Positions 61,335 to 64,000 of a stretch of 64,000 nt of DNA are shown here, piece by piece. A model generated the notes under the pieces. It saw nothing but the letters and a program-made list of their open reading frames with translations, was not told the origin of the DNA and did not search any database. The first letter of the stretch is position 1. Every line of letters starts with the position of its first letter. This DNA comes from an uncultured Prevotella sp. Its GTDB lineage: Bacteria; Bacteroidota; Bacteroidia; Bacteroidales; Bacteroidaceae. The stretch spans positions 1 to 64,000 of the forward strand of contig CALBLK010000008.1 of NCBI GenBank assembly GCA_937895845.1, given 5' to 3'. A program made the position numbers and the translations under genes.

Positions 61335-61910
61335 TCACTTGAACCCGGCCAGCTTGTGGGTTTGCAGCGAGAGCCGCCACTGGGGGTGGGCCTTGATGTA
61401 GTCAATGCAGCGCTGGGTGATGCGGCGGTTGCGCCGGGTGTCGCCCACGTCACAGGGCTGCAGGTAGTAGTAGCGTGCCGTTATGCCGTGGCACCCCACC
61501 GGGCCTGTGCCATCGAAGATGCACTTCAGCTCGTCACACTCGGTGACTGCGGGGGTCCAGCCGGCGACGCCAGGCTTTGGCGAAACGGTGACCCAGTCGA
61601 CTCCCCCGGGCACCGGCCTTGAGCCATTGGTCTCCATCGCCACTTCGTAGCCACGGCTGTGCAGGAGGTCGACAAGCGCGCCGTCGGCCTGGAGCGCGGG
61701 CTCTCCGCCAGTGAGCACGACAAAGTGCGACGGGAAAGCGGCCAGAGCCTCCACCAGCTGGCTGTCGGTCATGCCGCGGGCCGCGCCAAAGTCGGTGTCA
61801 CAGAATGGGCACCGCAGGTTGCAACCCGAGAAACGGACAAACACAGCAGCGCGCCCCGTGTTGTACCCCTCACCCTGAAGGGAGTAAAAGATGTCGTTAA
61901 TCCGCCTCAT
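61335..61910 (-). CDS. queE: 7-carboxy-7-deazaguanine synthase
   Basis: A 191-residue radical SAM enzyme that converts 6-carboxytetrahydropterin to 7-carboxy-7-deazaguanine in queuosine biosynthesis. The iron-sulfur motif is CNLRCPFC (C30, C34, C37). The N-terminal INDIFYSLQGEGYNTG and the SAM-binding VVLTGGEPALQ are intact. ATG at 61910 matches the family start and overlaps the queD end by 14 nt. The next gene, cls, begins 25 nt later. Confidence 0.94.
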   Translation of the reverse strand: MRRINDIFYSLQGEGYNTGRAAVFVRFSGCNLRCPFCDTDFGAARGMTDSQLVEALAAFPSHFVVLTGGEPALQADGALVDLLHSRGYEVAMETNGSRPVPGGVDWVTVSPKPGVAGWTPAVTECDELKCIFDGTGPVGCHGITARYYYLQPCDVGDTRRNRRITQRCIDYIKAHPQWRLSLQTHKLAGFK

Positions 61911-62229
61911 AGGTTGCGATGTTTCCGGCACTTTCCTGCACAGTCACCTTGTAGCACTGCGGTATCTGGTCGGCACACCACCGCGCGATGTTCTCGGCGG
62001 TAGGGTTGAACGGCAGCAGCTCGTTGAGGTTGCCATGGTCCAGTTTGTCACGTATGCGCCGCTTCACGTCGGTGAAGTCGCACACCATTCCGTTGCGGTC
62101 AAGCTCGCGGGCCTTGCAGTAGACGGTGATTGTCCAGTTGTGCCCGTGCAAGCCTGAGCACTTGCTTTCATAGTCAAGCGCCAGATGGTGGCTGGCCGAG
62201 ATTTCCATTGTTTTCTGAATGTAATACAT
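61897..62229 (-). CDS. queD: 6-carboxy-5,6,7,8-tetrahydropterin synthase
   Basis: A 110-residue enzyme of the PTPS family that makes 6-carboxytetrahydropterin from dihydroneopterin triphosphate, supplying QueE. Zinc ligands are H15, H28 and H30 (SASHHLA, GLHGHNW), and C24 is the expected catalytic cysteine. The catalytic aspartate and histidine lie around LDHGNLNEL. It overlaps queE, so the two consecutive steps are translationally coupled. queC and queF are not in the window. Confidence 0.93.
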   Translation of the reverse strand: MYYIQKTMEISASHHLALDYESKCSGLHGHNWTITVYCKARELDRNGMVCDFTDVKRRIRDKLDHGNLNELLPFNPTAENIARWCADQIPQCYKVTVQESAGNIATYEAD

Positions 62230-62263
62230 AGCTGTGAGTTAGTGTTCGGTACAGACAGGGCTG

Positions 62264-64000
62264 TCAGCGCCCTACCTTCTGCGCCAGCGCATCGTGCACG
62301 AGCTTGGTGTCGCGGTAGCTCTCCATCAGTTCCCTGACCCGCTGCATGTCGGTGCCGGCCTGGCGCAGCTGGCGCTGGATGTCCTTCAGCCGCTCGTCGA
62401 GTACAGCCAGACGGTAGTCAAGGATGAGGTGGACCACCTTCTGGCGCAAGGTGTCCATCTTGAGGTTCAGCTCCATGCTCGGGCTCAGCTGGTAGCGGCT
62501 GACGGCCAGGCTGTTGGCCAGCTGGCTCACGTTGATGTCGGGATGGTGGACAAAATAGCTTTCGGCCTTGAACCCGGGTTCTCCGCTGTGGGCGACGGCC
62601 TCCTGCAGCACCTGGTTGTAGAGCGGGTTGTCAAACCGCAGACTGTCCTGCGCCAGGTCATAGTCGACATACTGGGCCACGGTGAGGCTGACAGTCTGAC
62701 CGTCCTCGGTCTCGACATTGTCGAAAATCACCTCGTCGCCATGCCTCACCACGCACTGCGCCAGCAGTGTTGCCACCTGTCCGCGCCGCTCGCTGCCGGC
62801 ATCGGTCACCTGCAGCACTTGCTGCTGTGGCTGGGCGCCACCGCCGCTGTCCCTGCCAGCCGCGGCAGGCGAGGCCAGCTTGTCACGGATGAGCTTGTTC
62901 ATCGTGTTGATGAGTGTCTGCTCACTGATTTGCAACTGGTAGGCACACTGGCGCACATAGGTGTCGCGCGTGATTTGGTTGGGTATCACCGAAATGCTTT
63001 TCACAATGCTGCCGATGGCCTCCGACCGCTTCACGGGGTCGGTAACCCCCTTGAGCGTCAGCTCCGTCTTGAAAGAGATGAAGTCGGTCTGGTGCTCCTC
63101 GACATAGGCAGCCAGTTCCTTGGCCGTGTGCTTCCGCGCGAAACTGTCGGGGTCGTCGCCGTCGGGCAGCAGGAGCACCCTTATGTTCATGCCCTCGGCA
63201 AGCAGCATGTCTGTGCCCCTCATGGCGGCATGGATACCGGCCTCGTCACCGTCGTAGAGCAGCACGACATTGGTGGTGAAGCGCCTGAGCAGCTTGATTT
63301 GGTGAACGCTGAGGGCTGTTCCCGAGTTGGCCACCACGTTCTCAATTCCGCACTGGTGCATGGCAATCACGTCGGTATAGCCCTCCACCATATACACGCA
63401 GTCCTCCTTGGTGATGGCGCGCTTGGCCTGGTAAAGCCCATAAAGCTCGTGGTCTTTGTGATAGATGTCCGACTCGGGCGCGTTGACATATTTCTGCTGC
63501 ACGCCCTTGGTGCGCGAGTCAAGCAGCCGGCCGCCAAAGGAGTTGACCTTGCCACTCACGTTGAGCCAGGGGAAGATGACACGGCCGGCATAGCGGTCGA
63601 CCAGCTCGCCCGTGTCGCGGCGGTAGCACAGCCCCGTCTTGAGCAGGAACTCCTCCTTGTAGCCGGCCTGGACAGCCGCCTCACACAGGGCGTTGCGCCG
63701 CGGGAGGGCATAGCCCAGCTGGAACTTCTCGATAATGTCGTCACGGATGCCGCGGCTTCTGAAATACTGTTTGCCGATGGCCTGTCCCTCGGGGTCGTCA
63801 TTCAGGATGTGGTGAAAGTAGTCCTTGGCCCACTCGTTGACCGCATACATGGACTCGCGCTCGCTCTGCTCACGGCGCTCGTCGTCAGTCAGCTCGCGCT
63901 CCTTGATTTCAATATGGTACTTGTTGGCCAGCCAGCGGAGTGCCTCGGGATAGGTGATCTGCTCGTGCTCCATCAGGAAGTTGACGGCGTTGCCGCCCTT
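62264..64000 (-). CDS. dnaG: DNA primase, partial (5' end beyond the window)
   Basis: The last 578 codons of a replication primase that makes RNA primers. The frame remains open to the right edge, beginning KGGNAVNFLMEHE, which directly follows the zinc-binding domain in DnaG, so only about 60 N-terminal residues are missing. The RNA polymerase core (YFRSRGIRDDIIEKFQLGY, DRYAGRVIFPW) and Toprim motifs (MVEGYTDVIAMHQ, LLYDGDEAG) are present. The C-terminal helical region would contact the replicative helicase. It precedes queD by 34 nt. Confidence 0.95.
   Translation of the reverse strand, partial: KGGNAVNFLMEHEQITYPEALRWLANKYHIEIKERELTDDERREQSERESMYAVNEWAKDYFHHILNDDPEGQAIGKQYFRSRGIRDDIIEKFQLGYALPRRNALCEAAVQAGYKEEFLLKTGLCYRRDTGELVDRYAGRVIFPWLNVSGKVNSFGGRLLDSRTKGVQQKYVNAPESDIYHKDHELYGLYQAKRAITKEDCVYMVEGYTDVIAMHQCGIENVVANSGTALSVHQIKLLRRFTTNVVLLYDGDEAGIHAAMRGTDMLLAEGMNIRVLLLPDGDDPDSFARKHTAKELAAYVEEHQTDFISFKTELTLKGVTDPVKRSEAIGSIVKSISVIPNQITRDTYVRQCAYQLQISEQTLINTMNKLIRDKLASPAAAGRDSGGGAQPQQQVLQVTDAGSERRGQVATLLAQCVVRHGDEVIFDNVETEDGQTVSLTVAQYVDYDLAQDSLRFDNPLYNQVLQEAVAHSGEPGFKAESYFVHHPDINVSQLANSLAVSRYQLSPSMELNLKMDTLRQKVVHLILDYRLAVLDERLKDIQRQLRQAGTDMQRVRELMESYRDTKLVHDALAQKVGR

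Overview
The window is a stretch of a high-GC Bacteroidales (Bacteroidota) chromosome, probably a gut-associated lineage near Prevotellaceae, Bacteroidaceae or Muribaculaceae. This is inferred from four things. (1) Bacteroidota-type promoters recur, with a TAnnTTTG -7 box and often a TTTG box 19-23 nt upstream. (2) Several protein families are typical of the phylum: an Oar-like TonB-dependent receptor, type IX secretion C-terminal domains, OstA-like, DUF3316 and DUF4954 proteins, and eukaryote-like glycyl-tRNA synthetase. (3) Shine-Dalgarno sites are generally absent. (4) The glycoside hydrolases are of plant-glycan type. No phage, plasmid, CRISPR array or transposase gene is seen.

Layout. 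0.3-5.2 kb (+): a secreted YD-repeat-like protein and an Oar-like TonB-dependent receptor. 5.2-5.6 kb: intergenic repeats. 5.6-20.6 kb (-): an OmpA-type porin, then a tightly packed cell-envelope and housekeeping run (guaB, two parvulin chaperones, OstA-like, mutL), then recQ and the proteostasis block clpX-clpP-tig. 20.6-26.5 kb (+): tRNA-Val, glyS, an FKBP lipoprotein, a helicase-associated/PBP4 fusion ORF and a WG-repeat protein, separated by unusual repeats. 26.5-39.8 kb (-): GH28, a putative glycosyltransferase-like protein, an M6 peptidase, fumarase, an M16 peptidase, DUF4954, hflX and ogt. 40.2-48.3 kb (+): gmd, fcl (GDP-fucose synthesis), topoisomerase IV subunit A, DUF3316, an S41 peptidase and a GH43 arabinanase. 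48.6-55.2 kb (+): tRNA-Leu and a translationally coupled lacI-GH31-GH3 cassette. 55.5-64 kb: tRNA-Gln, nadB divergent from dacB-mutY, then cls, queE, queD and a partial dnaG on the minus strand.

The coding content is largely ordinary core metabolism, envelope biogenesis and glycan use. The unusual material is intergenic. There are two ~196-bp inverted-repeat element families: one has two copies whose terminal repeats differ from each other in a matched way, the other two full copies and several fragments. There are three arrays of a degenerate 22-bp, internally palindromic tandem repeat, each beside a remnant of the second element family. There is also a separate 21-22-bp polypurine tandem array and several very long hairpins. 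These repeats are the best candidates for something undescribed here; their function is not shown by the sequence. All family assignments come from reading motifs and were not checked by database search.
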